From positions 496,001-560,000 of the forward strand of contig NZ_JAAVUV010000002.1 of NCBI RefSeq assembly GCF_018449635.1: a DNA stretch of 64,000 nucleotides, given 5' to 3'. This DNA is from Caballeronia sp. dw_276. Its GTDB lineage: Bacteria; Pseudomonadota; Gammaproteobacteria; Burkholderiales; Burkholderiaceae. Both the position numbers and the translations under genes were made by a program. The notes beneath the pieces are model-generated. The model ran no database searches. It saw nothing but the letters and a program-made list of their open reading frames with translations, and had not been told where the DNA came from. Shown piece after piece: positions 37,241 to 46,390 of this stretch; within the stretch, counting starts at the first letter, position 1; every line of letters begins with the position of its first letter.

Positions 37241-37659
37241 GGGGCGCTCCGAAATAATTGATCCGGCGTTTGTCGAATGACATGGGCGGAGCGTCGACCG
37301 CTTCATAAGCAGCGCGCCCCGCAAACGATAGCCTTGAATTCAGCGTCTACATTACCGAAGATTTGCGTCCGCGCAGACGCGCATCGATCTAACAAATTTC
37401 GATACCAATATGACTCCGCGCAGGGTACGTATATGCGTTTTGCAGACAACGTGGATGCGAAATGAAAGCATGCGCGTAAGGGTCCGTTAATCTTCGCGAT
37501 GTCGCATCCGAACGGAAGCGAATCCTAGTATGTGGTTTCGCTGCGCCGCGTCTTGCATCTGTTTAGCGAAAAGACCTAATCTTGGTCCACAACATCGGGA
37601 CCGGGTCGGCTACGAACTGGTTGCCACTAGTTAGGAAACCAAAGTAGTAGGAGACGACC
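37241..37659. promoter_or_regulatory. 419-base divergent region before the alpha-galactosidase
   Basis: No gene is seen on either strand and I find no strong palindrome. It must contain the promoters of the amidohydrolase and alpha-galactosidase genes, but no hexamer pair is convincing by eye. Confidence 0.4.
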
Positions 37660-39396
37660 ATGACAATGCGTTCATTTGGCCTAGTACAAGTTCTACTTGC
37701 TCTCGTCTTGCTGGCGAGTTGCGGAGGCAACAGTTCGGATGGAGGCGCAGTTTCTTCCGGCACTCCGGATGCGGGCGTCGCAAAAGCTACCGTACGCTAT
37801 GCGTTGCCTCCCATGGGATGGAACTCGTGGAATACGTTTGCGTGCAAGGTCAACGAAACCGTCATCAAGTCCGTTGCGGACACGATCGCCGCAAGCGGCA
37901 TGGCCGCAGCCGGTTATCAATACGTGACGCAAGACGATTGCTGGGTCGGCGGACGCGATCCCGCCACCGGTCAGCTCTACGCCAATCCGACCACGTTCCC
38001 AAGCGGCATCAAGGCGCTGGCCGACTATGTCCATAGCAAGGGATTGAAGTTCGGCCTCTACACGTCCGGCGGCGCCAACACCTGCGCCGCGCTTGCACAC
38101 GGCACACGTCCGCCGACCTATCCGCAAGGAGTGGGCGCCGGAAGCCTGGGCCACGAAAGTGTCGATGCCGCGACCTTCGCAAGCTGGGGCGTGGACTACA
38201 TCAAGCTCGACTATTGCGGCGGCAATCTAAGCGCATTCCCGGCCATGCGCGCCGGCATCGCCGCGACCGGCCGGCCGATGTACCTCAGCATCAACCCCTA
38301 CAGCGCGAACCAGACCCTGCCGACCAACTTCGCCTCGGACGGCAGCTTGTACGTGCCCGCATACGCCGATACCTCTCGCATCTCGCAGGACATCACAAAT
38401 ACGTTTGCTTCGGTGACATCGATCATCGATATCAGCGCAAAAGACGCGTCGTGGACAATTCCTGGTTACTTCAATGACATGGACATGCTGGAAGTCGGCC
38501 GCGGCATGACGCCGGATCAGGACACGGCGCACTTCGCGATGTGGTCAATGATGTCGAGCCCGCTCAACGCCGGCAACGATGTCCGCAGCCAGAGCGCAAG
38601 CACGCTCGCATTGCTAACCAATGCCGGGGCGATCTCGGTGAGTCAGGATGCGCTGGCCTTGCAAGCGGTGCCAGATGCCGCCGATAGTTCCGCTACGCTG
38701 CAAGTCTGGACCAAGCCGTTGCAAACAAGCGGCACGCGCGCCGTAGCCATTCTCAATCGCGGATCGGCTGCTGCCACTGCCACAGTCAACTTTGCCAACC
38801 TCGCGTTGAGCGGGCCGGTACAAGTGACGAATCTTTTAACAGGAGAGGTATTGTCACCGGGTGTATCGGCGGGAAGTTTCAGTGCGAGCGTGCCCGCAAC
38901 CGGCGTGGTTCTGTTGAAGCTGACAGGTACCGACCCGCTCGCGCTCAACGCCCCGCTCGCGCTTCAGAACTGGATCTGGGCAAGCACGCAGTCCGGTCAG
39001 GTCGCGGCCAAGGTGTGGCCGAGCAACGATGCCTTGCCGGTCGGCGCGGCCGCGGCGGCTTCGGTCATCGTCAATGGAACGTCGTATCGCGACGGCCTGA
39101 CAGTGAACGCGCCGGCGCAGATGGTTTATCGTCTCGGCGGGCACTGCAGTTCGTTCCAGAGCGATATCGGCCTGGACGCCGCAGCGAAAGGCGCGGGGAC
39201 CGTGGACTTCCAGGTCTGGGCCGACAACGTCATGCTCTATGACAGCGGCGTCATCAATGGATCGTCTCCGACAAAAACCGTGCATGTGAGCCTGAACGGC
39301 TATCAGACTCTTCGGCTGGTCGTGACCGATGCACAAGACGGTGTCGCCAACGACGTGGCCGATTGGGCTGACCCCACGCTTGTTTGCGGGTCGTAA
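37660..39396 (+). CDS. GH27 alpha-galactosidase lipoprotein with C-terminal NPCBM domain
   Basis: 578 residues. A lipoprotein signal (LLALVLLASC, lipobox Cys at about 21) anchors it to a membrane. The GH27 catalytic domain runs from about 48 to 330: PPMGWNSWNTF, the nucleophile Asp184 in DYIKLDYCGG, and Asp275 in NDMDML at the acid/base position. A beta-sandwich domain follows. The last 150 residues resemble NPCBM (galactose-binding-like, RLGGHCSSFQSDIGLD). It removes terminal alpha-galactose from plant oligosaccharides outside the cytoplasm. It is a lone gene, but a galactoside importer operon lies further right at 54677-60880. AGGAGACGACC precedes the ATG. Confidence 0.92.
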   Translation: MTMRSFGLVQVLLALVLLASCGGNSSDGGAVSSGTPDAGVAKATVRYALPPMGWNSWNTFACKVNETVIKSVADTIAASGMAAAGYQYVTQDDCWVGGRDPATGQLYANPTTFPSGIKALADYVHSKGLKFGLYTSGGANTCAALAHGTRPPTYPQGVGAGSLGHESVDAATFASWGVDYIKLDYCGGNLSAFPAMRAGIAATGRPMYLSINPYSANQTLPTNFASDGSLYVPAYADTSRISQDITNTFASVTSIIDISAKDASWTIPGYFNDMDMLEVGRGMTPDQDTAHFAMWSMMSSPLNAGNDVRSQSASTLALLTNAGAISVSQDALALQAVPDAADSSATLQVWTKPLQTSGTRAVAILNRGSAAATATVNFANLALSGPVQVTNLLTGEVLSPGVSAGSFSASVPATGVVLLKLTGTDPLALNAPLALQNWIWASTQSGQVAAKVWPSNDALPVGAAAAASVIVNGTSYRDGLTVNAPAQMVYRLGGHCSSFQSDIGLDAAAKGAGTVDFQVWADNVMLYDSGVINGSSPTKTVHVSLNGYQTLRLVVTDAQDGVANDVADWADPTLVCGS

Positions 39397-39650
39397 AAGG
39401 ACAGGCCGATCACCGCCGGTAATTGGCGCGATGTGGCCGAGGTCGTATCGAAGCGTGGCGTCGACTTCTCATCATACATATCTACGATATGCGCAAGTAT
39501 TGCGATTTGCCGCCATGCGCGAAACGATCGGTGCAAGCTTCATGTGATCAACACCTCGGCTGATCCAAATCAAATAGCGCGTTTTCGTCCCGATCGAAAA
39601 TCTTGCGACGGCACTCGCATTCGATGCCGCGACAAGATACGGGGCACATT
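39397..39650. other. Intergenic region before ompW, nothing recognised
   Basis: 254 bases with moderately AT-rich stretches. A CGCC/GGCG hairpin near 39415 may end the alpha-galactosidase transcript, and the ompW promoter should lie here. Nothing else is distinctive. Confidence 0.35.
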
Positions 39651-40265
39651 TTGAACAAGTATTTATCGGTCGCAATCCCGCTGGTCTTCTCGATCCTTTC
39701 CACCACGACGGTGACTGCAAACGCGGATCAGGGCGATATCCTCGCCCGGGTCAGAGCGATCAGCATCCAGCCCGATGTATCGGCGGGCGGCGCATTGGGC
39801 ATCCTCGGAACAGGCGTCAAGAATGCCGTGGTTCCCGAACTGGATTTTGTTTATATGGTGCGTCCGAGCATTGGGCTGGAGCTCATTCTTGCAACCTCGC
39901 GCCATCAGGTGACATCGAATGCAGGCGCGCTTGGCGGCGTCAATGTGCTGCCTCCAACGCTGTTGCTTCAGTATTACTTCAATGCAGCAGGCAAGGTACG
40001 TCCTTATGTGGGCGCGGGCCTGAACTACACGCTCTTCTATAACAACGGGTTGCATGCGGGCGATACACCCGTCTCGATCAAGAACTCGAGCTTCGGGCCA
40101 GCTCTTCAGATCGGCATGGACGTGCAGGTAGCACGCAATCTGTTCGTGAATGCCGACATCAAGAAGATCTGGATGCGCACCGATGCGTCCGCTGGAGGCG
40201 CATCGCTCGGGTCGCTGAAGATCGACCCACTGGTAGCGGGTATGGGTGTTGGCATGCGTTTTTGA
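39651..40265 (+). CDS. ompW: OmpW-family outer-membrane protein
   Basis: About 204 residues. The signal peptide (KYLSVAIPLVFSILSTTTVTANA) precedes the mature DQGDILARVRAISIQPD. An eight-stranded barrel pattern follows, with PPTLLLQYYF and VRPYVGAGLNYT, and the protein ends in Phe. These are OmpW hallmarks; the family forms small hydrophobic-compound channels in the outer membrane. I chose the TTG at 39651 because it sits right at the signal peptide and follows GGGGCAC. ATGs at 39624 and 39603 are in frame and possible. Stand-alone gene. Confidence 0.88.
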   Translation: MNKYLSVAIPLVFSILSTTTVTANADQGDILARVRAISIQPDVSAGGALGILGTGVKNAVVPELDFVYMVRPSIGLELILATSRHQVTSNAGALGGVNVLPPTLLLQYYFNAAGKVRPYVGAGLNYTLFYNNGLHAGDTPVSIKNSSFGPALQIGMDVQVARNLFVNADIKKIWMRTDASAGGASLGSLKIDPLVAGMGVGMRF

Positions 40266-40422
40266 TTCAACGATGGATCAAAAAGAAAGCATCGGCTCAA
40301 TGAACTGCAGATAGCGGTTCTCGCGTGGCCGATGTTGTTTTTTCTATATGTGATGCAGCGAACAGAACTGTGGGGAGGAGTGAAGCATTAAGGAGTGGCG
40401 AATATTTTCTCGGACCGATGCG

Positions 40423-40629
40423 ATGGACGAGAACTCTTGGAAAGCAGGATTCAAAGCGGGCCGTCTCGGGCACTCTCTGGACGCATGCCCCGACTATGCG
40501 GACGCTGAATTCTGGAACTGGTATTGCGGGTTCATCAGCGGACGGTCAAAGCCTTTACGCCTTGTCGTCGAGAAAACAGATGCGTCGAACGCGGCGGAGA
40601 TTTCACTCCACGATATTCCAGCGTCCTGA
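40423..40629 (+). CDS. Small RMF-like protein
   Basis: 68 residues. The stretch GFKAGRLGHSLDACPDYAD (9-27), followed by W31/W33 and CGF (35-37), fits the ribosome modulation factor pattern G-Y/F-x-A-G-x-x-G-x-S-x-x-x-C-P, then W and G. E. coli RMF (55 residues) inactivates ribosomes as 100S dimers in stationary phase. This protein is acidic, unlike the very basic E. coli RMF, and has a distinct C-terminal tail, so ribosome binding is doubtful. The ATG has only a weak Shine-Dalgarno sequence. Stand-alone, running towards the GntR gene. Confidence 0.6.
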   Translation: MDENSWKAGFKAGRLGHSLDACPDYADAEFWNWYCGFISGRSKPLRLVVEKTDASNAAEISLHDIPAS

Positions 40630-40663
40630 CTTTTGGATCAAGGACGGCCCGGTGCACCGGGCG

Positions 40664-41371
40664 TCACTGCGCGACTCCATTGCCGCCTACAGGTACGTCA
40701 TCCCATGCCTGCTCGATTGCCTGAAGCGCGCTCAAAACAATCGACCGGTTCAGCGCTGCAGCAAGCACGCCATCGCGCTCCGCATACGCCTCGCAAAGTC
40801 GCTGATGATCGGCGCAAGAACGCTGCAGACGTCCAGGCAGGGACGTACTCAGCCGCCGCAACCGGTTTGTGCGCATACGCATTGAATCGAGCACCTCCTT
40901 GAAAATGCCGTTGCCGCACACCCGCAGCTCTTCGTCGCGAAACGCCACGTTCGCCCAGAAATAGCCGTCTACATCGCCCTGCGCTGCAACTTTCGCGAGG
41001 CGGCCATGCGCCGCCCAGAGCGATTCGATATCAGCCCCGGTCGCGTTCTCGACTATTGCGGCGGCAACCTGCGCGTAGAGAATCCCACGCAACTGATAGA
41101 TCTCCCGCACGTCCTTCAGCTTGACCGCCGACACGCGTGGACGATGACGCGGCGGCCAATCGACCAGTCCTTCGCGACTCAGGACGAACAGCGCTTCGCG
41201 CACCGGCGTGCGGCTTACGTTGAACCGCTTCGAGAGATCGACAGAGTTCAGGTCGGCGCCCGGCAACAGCCGCCCCTCGATAATGCCGCGCGCCACCCAG
41301 TCGACGATCTCCGCGACGGGCGTCGATTCGCCATCCCCTTCGATCGCGCTTCTGTCGACATTCTGGTTCAT
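40664..41371 (-). CDS. GntR-family transcriptional regulator (FCD subfamily)
   Basis: 235 residues. The N-terminal winged helix (residues about 20-85) contains NSVDLSKRFNVSRTPVREALFVLSREGLVDW, the GntR DNA-binding pattern. The C-terminal helical FCD domain (about 95-225) binds small carboxylic acids, often with a metal; SADHQRLCEAYAERD is part of it. It is divergent from the MmgE/PrpD gene, and repeated half-sites between them are candidate operators. Its likely job is to control that gene in response to the compound it handles. Confidence 0.92.
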   Translation of the reverse strand: MNQNVDRSAIEGDGESTPVAEIVDWVARGIIEGRLLPGADLNSVDLSKRFNVSRTPVREALFVLSREGLVDWPPRHRPRVSAVKLKDVREIYQLRGILYAQVAAAIVENATGADIESLWAAHGRLAKVAAQGDVDGYFWANVAFRDEELRVCGNGIFKEVLDSMRMRTNRLRRLSTSLPGRLQRSCADHQRLCEAYAERDGVLAAALNRSIVLSALQAIEQAWDDVPVGGNGVAQ

Positions 41372-41476
41372 CGCGGTTCCTCTTTGGGTTCTGTTTCGCG
41401 GGCGCGCAACCCGCCGATTCTAGCAATCAACCGTCGCGACCCCGGTACTGCGGGCTTCGGACATTATCCTGAGTCA

Positions 41477-41563
41477 GACCAAAGTGTGTACATTTTGGCT
41501 CTTAAATCTTGCAATTTGGCGATCAGCTTCTATAGACTGACATGATATGTCGACACTTTGGTC
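41477..41563. promoter_or_regulatory. Promoter with paired 11-bp inverted repeats, candidate GntR operators
   Basis: GACCAAAGTGT (41477-41487) recurs in inverted form as ACACTTTGGTC (41553-41563), a perfect 11-bp match 76 bases apart. Between them lie TTGCAA (41509-41514) and TATAGA (41531-41536), separated by 16 bases, a plausible rightward sigma-70 promoter for the MmgE/PrpD gene. One arm would lie near -60 and the other just downstream of the start, an arrangement suited to looping repression. The first arm also belongs to an imperfect local palindrome with ACATTTTGG. Confidence 0.6.
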
Positions 41564-41597
41564 GGCAAAATGCCACAAACATTCAGGAGACGGGCTC

Positions 41598-43082
41598 ATG
41601 TCCATGATCGACCGGCGTCACTTTTTGAAGACCAGTGCTGCGAGTGCGCTGGTATCGGCGACTGCCAGCAAAACGGTTTTTGCTCAAACGCCGGACGCAA
41701 GCAGCGCAGCCTCGGCGCCCGCGAGCGGCATCAACGCGCGCCCGCCGAAAGTCACACGCATCCTTGCGGAATTCATCGTCAAAACCGGTTATTCAGACCT
41801 GCCCGCGCCGGCTCGCAAGGAAGGCGTGCGGACGTTGATGAACTGGGTCGGCGTCGCGGTCGGTGGGTCCCATGACGAGACAGTGAACCGGGCGGTCGCG
41901 GCACTCACGCCGTTTTCGGGACCTCCGCAGGCAAACCTGCTCGGGCGCACCGAGCGCTTCGACATCATGAATGCGGCATTCATCAACGGTGTCAGCAGTC
42001 ATATCTTCGATTACGACGATACACATCTGAAGACGATCATCCATCCCGCCGGTCCGGTCGTCTCCGCGATTCTGGCGTTTTCGCAATATCGTCCGGTGTC
42101 GGGCAAGGACTTTCTGAACGCGCTCGTGCTCGGCGTGGAAACGGAATTGCGCATAGGCAATGCCGTGTACCCGAATCATTACGATGTCGGTTGGCATATC
42201 ACCGGCACGTGCGGCGTGTTCGGTGCGGCTGCGGCGACCGGCAAGCTGATGGGTCTGACTGTTCAGCAAATGGTGTGGGCGTTGGGCCTCGCCGCATCGC
42301 AGCCTGTCGGCTTGCGTGAGTCGTTTGGCTCGATGAACAAGAGCTTCAACCCTGGACGCGCCGCCGCGAACGGGATCTTCGCCGCGCTGTTGGCGGAGAA
42401 GAACTACACCAGTTCCGATGGCATGATCGAAGCGAAACGGGGATGGGCGAACACCATCAGCACCAAACAGGATTATCGTGAAATCACCGAAGGCCTCGGC
42501 TCGCATTACGAGTCGACACTGAACACATACAAGCCATTTGCGTGCGGTATCGTGATTCACCCGGCCATTGACGCCGCGATCCAGCTTCGCAATCAAAATC
42601 ATCTGACGGCTGATCAGATCGATCGTATCGATCTTCGGGTCCATCCTCTCGTCATTGAACTGACCGGCAAGAAGACGCCGCAGATCGGACTCGAGGGCAA
42701 GTTCAGCATCTATCACGCGGTGGCGGTCGCCGTGATCGATGGCGCTGCCGGCGAGAAGCAGTTCAGCGACGCGAAGGTGCGTGACCCGGTGACGGTCGCG
42801 CTGCGCGACAAGGTGAACGCCATCATTGACCCGTCGATCAAACCAGAACAGGTCGACATGACGATCACGCTAAAGGACGGCCGGAAGCTGCATAAGTTTA
42901 TCCAGCATGCAATTGGCAGCACCGAGGTGCCTATGACGGATCAACAGCTAGAGAAGAAATTCTCGGATCTGGCCGAAGGTATTCTTTCGCCTGATCGAAC
43001 GCGCAAATTGATGGATACGTGCTGGCATGTGGAGCAACTGGATAACGCCGGTGACATCGCGCTTGCTGCGCTACCGCAATAG
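41598..43082 (+). CDS. MmgE/PrpD-family protein with Tat signal
   Basis: 494 residues. It starts with a twin-arginine leader (DRRHFLKTSAASALVSATASKTVFA), then the MmgE/PrpD fold. VSSHIFDYDDTHLKTIIHPAGPVVSAILA and CGVFGAAAATGKLMGL are family hallmarks; the small C-terminal domain follows. Known members are 2-methylcitrate dehydratase, cis-aconitate decarboxylase and others, all usually cytoplasmic, so export is unusual. The ATG at 41598 follows AGGAGACGGG. Divergent from the GntR regulator. The reaction is presumably removal of water or CO2 from a carboxylic acid, with the substrate unknown. Confidence 0.87.
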   Translation: MSMIDRRHFLKTSAASALVSATASKTVFAQTPDASSAASAPASGINARPPKVTRILAEFIVKTGYSDLPAPARKEGVRTLMNWVGVAVGGSHDETVNRAVAALTPFSGPPQANLLGRTERFDIMNAAFINGVSSHIFDYDDTHLKTIIHPAGPVVSAILAFSQYRPVSGKDFLNALVLGVETELRIGNAVYPNHYDVGWHITGTCGVFGAAAATGKLMGLTVQQMVWALGLAASQPVGLRESFGSMNKSFNPGRAAANGIFAALLAEKNYTSSDGMIEAKRGWANTISTKQDYREITEGLGSHYESTLNTYKPFACGIVIHPAIDAAIQLRNQNHLTADQIDRIDLRVHPLVIELTGKKTPQIGLEGKFSIYHAVAVAVIDGAAGEKQFSDAKVRDPVTVALRDKVNAIIDPSIKPEQVDMTITLKDGRKLHKFIQHAIGSTEVPMTDQQLEKKFSDLAEGILSPDRTRKLMDTCWHVEQLDNAGDIALAALPQ

Positions 43083-43180
43083 TGATTCGTGAACCACAAC
43101 TTTGCGCTTTTTCTGGCCGATCAACTGTTTTGGACGTAGAGGGCGCCCGATGCCCGCCACGTGGCCAGATTCCCCATTTC

Positions 43181-43200
43181 ATTTCAACAATACTTGAAAT
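43181..43200. promoter_or_regulatory. Candidate ArsR operator
   Basis: ATTTCAA, six bases, TTGAAAT: a perfect 7-bp inverted repeat ending 29 bases before the arsR start. TTCAA/TTGAA dyads of this kind are typical ArsR operators, so arsenite-relieved autoregulation of the operon is predicted. Confidence 0.65.
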
Positions 43201-43229
43201 ATCGAATCGAATGCCTTATCGTTCGGTGC

Positions 43230-43592
43230 ATGAATTCCGATCTCGTTGTACGCGCCCTGAGTGCGCTCGCACATGAATCGCGCCTCGCGATTTTCCGCTT
43301 GCTGGTTGTAGCCGGCCCGGATGGCATGGCCGCTGGCGAAATAGCGAAGCAACTCGGGCTTTCCCCGTCAAGCCTGTCGTTTCATCTCAAGGATCTGTCA
43401 CATGCGGACCTGGTGAAGCCACGGCAAGAAAGCCGCTTCATCATCTACACCGCGAATTTCGACGCCATGACGGGCCTGATCGGCTTTCTGACGGAAAATT
43501 GCTGCGCCGGCGCGACGTGCGCGGCGAGCGCCCCTCCTGACTGCTGCGCCACTTCCGATGATGCGCGTGAAGCCGGCAGGGAAATCGAATGA
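43230..43592 (+). CDS. arsR: ArsR-family arsenic-responsive repressor
   Basis: 120 residues with a winged helix-turn-helix (ALAHESRLAIFRLLVVAGPDG; LGLSPSSLSFHLKDLSHADLV). The metal site is at the C-terminal end: Cys91, Cys92 and Cys97, with a further Cys105-Cys106 pair. This differs from the alpha-3 CxC site of E. coli ArsR and resembles the Acidithiobacillus ferrooxidans type. I chose the ATG at 43230; the upstream extension overlaps the operator dyad. Its stop overlaps the acr3 start by four bases. Confidence 0.92.
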   Translation: MNSDLVVRALSALAHESRLAIFRLLVVAGPDGMAAGEIAKQLGLSPSSLSFHLKDLSHADLVKPRQESRFIIYTANFDAMTGLIGFLTENCCAGATCAASAPPDCCATSDDAREAGREIE

Positions 43593-44671
43593 GCAGTACT
43601 GATACAGCGGTTAGCCCCCCACGGTTGGAAATCGCGTTTTTCGAACGCTATCTGACAGTCTGGGTCGCGCTCTGCATCGTGGGCGGCATTCTGCTTGGGC
43701 AGCTCCTTCCGCATCTCTTTCAGGCGATTGGCCGCATGGAAGTGGCGCAGGTCAATCTCCCGGTTGGCGTGCTCATCTGGGTGATGATCATTCCGATGCT
43801 GGTCAAGATCGATTTTTCCGCGATGACTCAGGTCAAGCGTCAGTGGCGAGGCATCGGCGTCACGCTGTTTGTGAACTGGTTCGTCAAACCGTTTTCAATG
43901 GCGCTGCTCGGCTGGATCTTCATCCGCCATGTGTTCGCGCCGTGGCTTCCCGCCGGTCAGCTCGACAGCTATATCGCAGGCCTGATCCTGCTGGCGGCTG
44001 CCCCCTGCACGGCGATGGTGTTCGTCTGGTCACAGCTCTGCAAGGGCGATCCTTATTTCACGTTATCGCAAGTGGCGCTGAACGACGCAATCATGATCGT
44101 GGCCTTCGCGCCGCTCGTCGCATTGTTGCTGGGTTTGTCGGCCATTACGGTGCCTTGGGACACGCTGATTATTTCCGTCGGCCTTTACATCATCATTCCA
44201 GTCATCCTTGCTCAGTTATTGCGTCGAATTCTGATGGCGAAGGGCGAGGCGCATTTTCGGAAGACCATCGCTCGTCTCGGCCCCTATTCGATCTGCGCGC
44301 TGCTCGCAACCCTGGTGCTGCTCTTCGCCTTCCAGGGGCAGGCGATCGTCAAGGAACCGCTGGTCATTGCAATGCTGGCCGTGCCGATCCTCATCCAGGT
44401 GTTTTTCAACTCCAGCCTCGCCTACTTGCTGAACCGGCGCCTCGGTGTCGCGCATTGCGTGGCGGGCCCGTCGAGCCTGATCGGCGCGAGCAATTTCTTC
44501 GAGCTTTCGGTCGCCACTGCAATCAGCCTGTTCGGGTTTCACTCAGGCGCGGCGCTTGCCACCGTGGTCGGGGTGCTGATCGAGGTGCCGGTAATGCTGC
44601 TCGTTGTCAGCATCGTCAATCGATCGCAACATTGGTACGAAGCGAAACACAGCATCAGGAATGCCGAATGA
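43589..44671 (+). CDS. acr3: ACR3-family arsenite efflux transporter
   Basis: 360-residue inner-membrane carrier with about ten helices. It exports arsenite using the proton gradient. The conserved cysteine of the fourth helix is Cys140 in [16 protein letters not shown], and [16 protein letters not shown] and [16 protein letters not shown] are further family blocks. Start and stop both overlap neighbours (arsR and arsH) by four bases, so the three are translationally coupled. Confidence 0.95.
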   Translation: MSSTDTAVSPPRLEIAFFERYLTVWVALCIVGGILLGQLLPHLFQAIGRMEVAQVNLPVGVLIWVMIIPMLVKIDFSAMTQVKRQWRGIGVTLFVNWFVKPFSMALLGWIFIRHVFAPWLPAGQLDSYIAGLILLAAAPCTAMVFVWSQLCKGDPYFTLSQVALNDAIMIVAFAPLVALLLGLSAITVPWDTLIISVGLYIIIPVILAQLLRRILMAKGEAHFRKTIARLGPYSICALLATLVLLFAFQGQAIVKEPLVIAMLAVPILIQVFFNSSLAYLLNRRLGVAHCVAGPSSLIGASNFFELSVATAISLFGFHSGAALATVVGVLIEVPVMLLVVSIVNRSQHWYEAKHSIRNAE

Positions 44672-45432
44672 CACAGGATCTTCCAAACATCAGCATGCCG
44701 CACCTCGACACAGCGGATCTGCGCAAGCTCGAACCGTGCGCGGTTTCGCAGCACGCCCCACGAATCCTGCTGCTGTATGGCTCGTTGCGCCCTACGTCAT
44801 ACAGCCGCCTCATGACGCTCGAAGCCGAACGCATCCTGCGCCATTTCGGCGCGGAAACGCGAGTGTTCGATCCGCACGGCTTGCCGATAACCGACAGCGT
44901 CGCTGCCGATCATCCGAAAGTGGCCGAACTACGCGCACTCTCGGAGTGGTCGGAAGGACAGGTGTGGTGCAGCCCGGAGCGTCACGGCACGTTGACCGCC
45001 GTCTTCAAGAACCAGATCGACTGGCTACCGCTCGAAAGCGGCGGCGTCCGTCCAACACAAGGGCGAACGCTCGCCGTGATGCAGGTATGCGGCGGATCAC
45101 AATCGTTCAACGCGGTCAACGCGTTGCGCGTGCTCGGCCGCTGGATGCGCATGGTGACCATTCCGAACCAGTCGTCGGTGGCGAAGGCCTGGCAGGAATT
45201 CGATGCAAGCGGGCGGATGAAACCATCGGCTTATTACGATCGCGTCGTCGACGTGATGGAGGAGCTGTACAAGTTCACGCTGCTCGTGCGCGATCGCTCG
45301 GATTACCTGACCGATCGTTACAGCGAGCGCAAAGAAGCGCATCCGGAGCGTGCAACGACGCTGGCGAGCGCCGCGATGAACCATGAGGCAGTAAGCGTGA
45401 ATGCTGATACCGACGAAAGCGAAACCGAGTGA
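44668..45432 (+). CDS. arsH: ArsH NADPH-dependent FMN reductase (arsenical resistance)
   Basis: 254 residues. The flavodoxin-like FMN-binding pattern [16 protein letters not shown] is near residues 33-48, followed by [21 protein letters not shown] and [24 protein letters not shown], all ArsH hallmarks. ArsH oxidises trivalent organoarsenicals or acts as a quinone/FMN reductase. The start overlaps acr3. The frame is open far upstream inside acr3, but the family begins at this ATG. Confidence 0.95.
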   Translation: MTQDLPNISMPHLDTADLRKLEPCAVSQHAPRILLLYGSLRPTSYSRLMTLEAERILRHFGAETRVFDPHGLPITDSVAADHPKVAELRALSEWSEGQVWCSPERHGTLTAVFKNQIDWLPLESGGVRPTQGRTLAVMQVCGGSQSFNAVNALRVLGRWMRMVTIPNQSSVAKAWQEFDASGRMKPSAYYDRVVDVMEELYKFTLLVRDRSDYLTDRYSERKEAHPERATTLASAAMNHEAVSVNADTDESETE

Positions 45433-45671
45433 CGGCGCCCGCAGCGCTATCGGGCCGTTGGCACCAGAGATCATCCATTCTCAAACTATACGATTCGATC
45501 CTGAGGCTCGTCGACCTGCTGGAAAAACCAAACGATCTGCAACATCCAGGCGCGCTGATTCAACGAGAGATCATCTATCGCAGTCACGAGACCGGCGTGC
45601 GCGCGTTTCAGGCACGCCGTATCCTCCTGGGAGAAAATCTGGATGCGGCGACGGCCGCAGCGCGCAGTTGA
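45429..45671 (+). CDS. Small hypothetical protein at the end of the ars operon
   Basis: 80 residues starting from a GTG that overlaps the arsH stop (GTGA), which implies coupling to the ars operon. I do not recognise a family. It is predicted helical and cytoplasmic with charged heptad-like stretches ([29 protein letters not shown]). No cysteines, so it does not bind arsenic by thiols. The tight overlap and protein-like composition are the evidence for a real gene. Confidence 0.5.
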   Translation: MTAPAALSGRWHQRSSILKLYDSILRLVDLLEKPNDLQHPGALIQREIIYRSHETGVRAFQARRILLGENLDAATAAARS

Positions 45672-45717
45672 AAACCGATCATGTGTGATGGGACCTTTGG
45701 AATCGAGGAGACAAAAA

Positions 45718-46119
45718 ATGAAAGTAGAAGGCCGTTGCCATTGCGGTGCGATCGCTTACGAAGCCATTGTCGATCCCCAAAAGGCGGGCTTGTGTCACTG
45801 CACCGATTGTCAGACGCTCTCCGGCGCACCCTTTCGCGCGAGCGTTCCCGCAATGGCCGGCGACTTCACGATTTTGCGCGGCCAGCCGAAGGTCTACATC
45901 AAGACTGCGGAGTCCGGTACAAAACGCGCCCAGGCTTTTTGCGCCGACTGCGGCACGCCCATCTACGCCTCTGCCGCCGATAACCCCACCCAGTTCAATC
46001 TCCGCCTTGGCGCAATAGCGCAGCGCGCGCAGATACCCGCGCTCAAGCAAGGCTGGTGCAGCTCGGCGCTTGCGTGGGCCAGGGACATCGAAGATCTGCC
46101 GGAATCTTCGCAACGCTGA
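45718..46119 (+). CDS. GFA-family zinc-binding protein
   Basis: 133 residues with the CENP-V/GFA fold. Zinc-binding cysteines lie in CHCGAI (residues 7-12), CHCTDCQ (26-32) and CADCGTP. The family takes its name from glutathione-dependent formaldehyde activation, but most members have unknown activity. I chose the ATG at 45718, preceded by GAGGAGACAAAAA. It follows the ars operon by 46 bases and may be read through from it. Confidence 0.9.
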   Translation: MKVEGRCHCGAIAYEAIVDPQKAGLCHCTDCQTLSGAPFRASVPAMAGDFTILRGQPKVYIKTAESGTKRAQAFCADCGTPIYASAADNPTQFNLRLGAIAQRAQIPALKQGWCSSALAWARDIEDLPESSQR

Positions 46120-46390
46120 GTTCGGGCGATTGCGAGCGAAACAAACATCAAATAACCGGTCCGCGCCGCCCTCCCTTTCGCACCCAAATAACGCTCATCG
46201 AACGCCCGATGCCCGCCTCAGGGCAAAATACGGGTTTCGCGGCCGTTGCGCGCCCCTCCCTTCGTGGTGGCGCGCGGCTTGCAACCACGGCTTGCAATCA
46301 CATTACCGAATTATGGAAACTCCGCCGGGCGCTTGTCCCGCCGGTGTCAAAGGACAGTTTGTCCTCGAAAAAGTACATCAGGAGTCGTTT

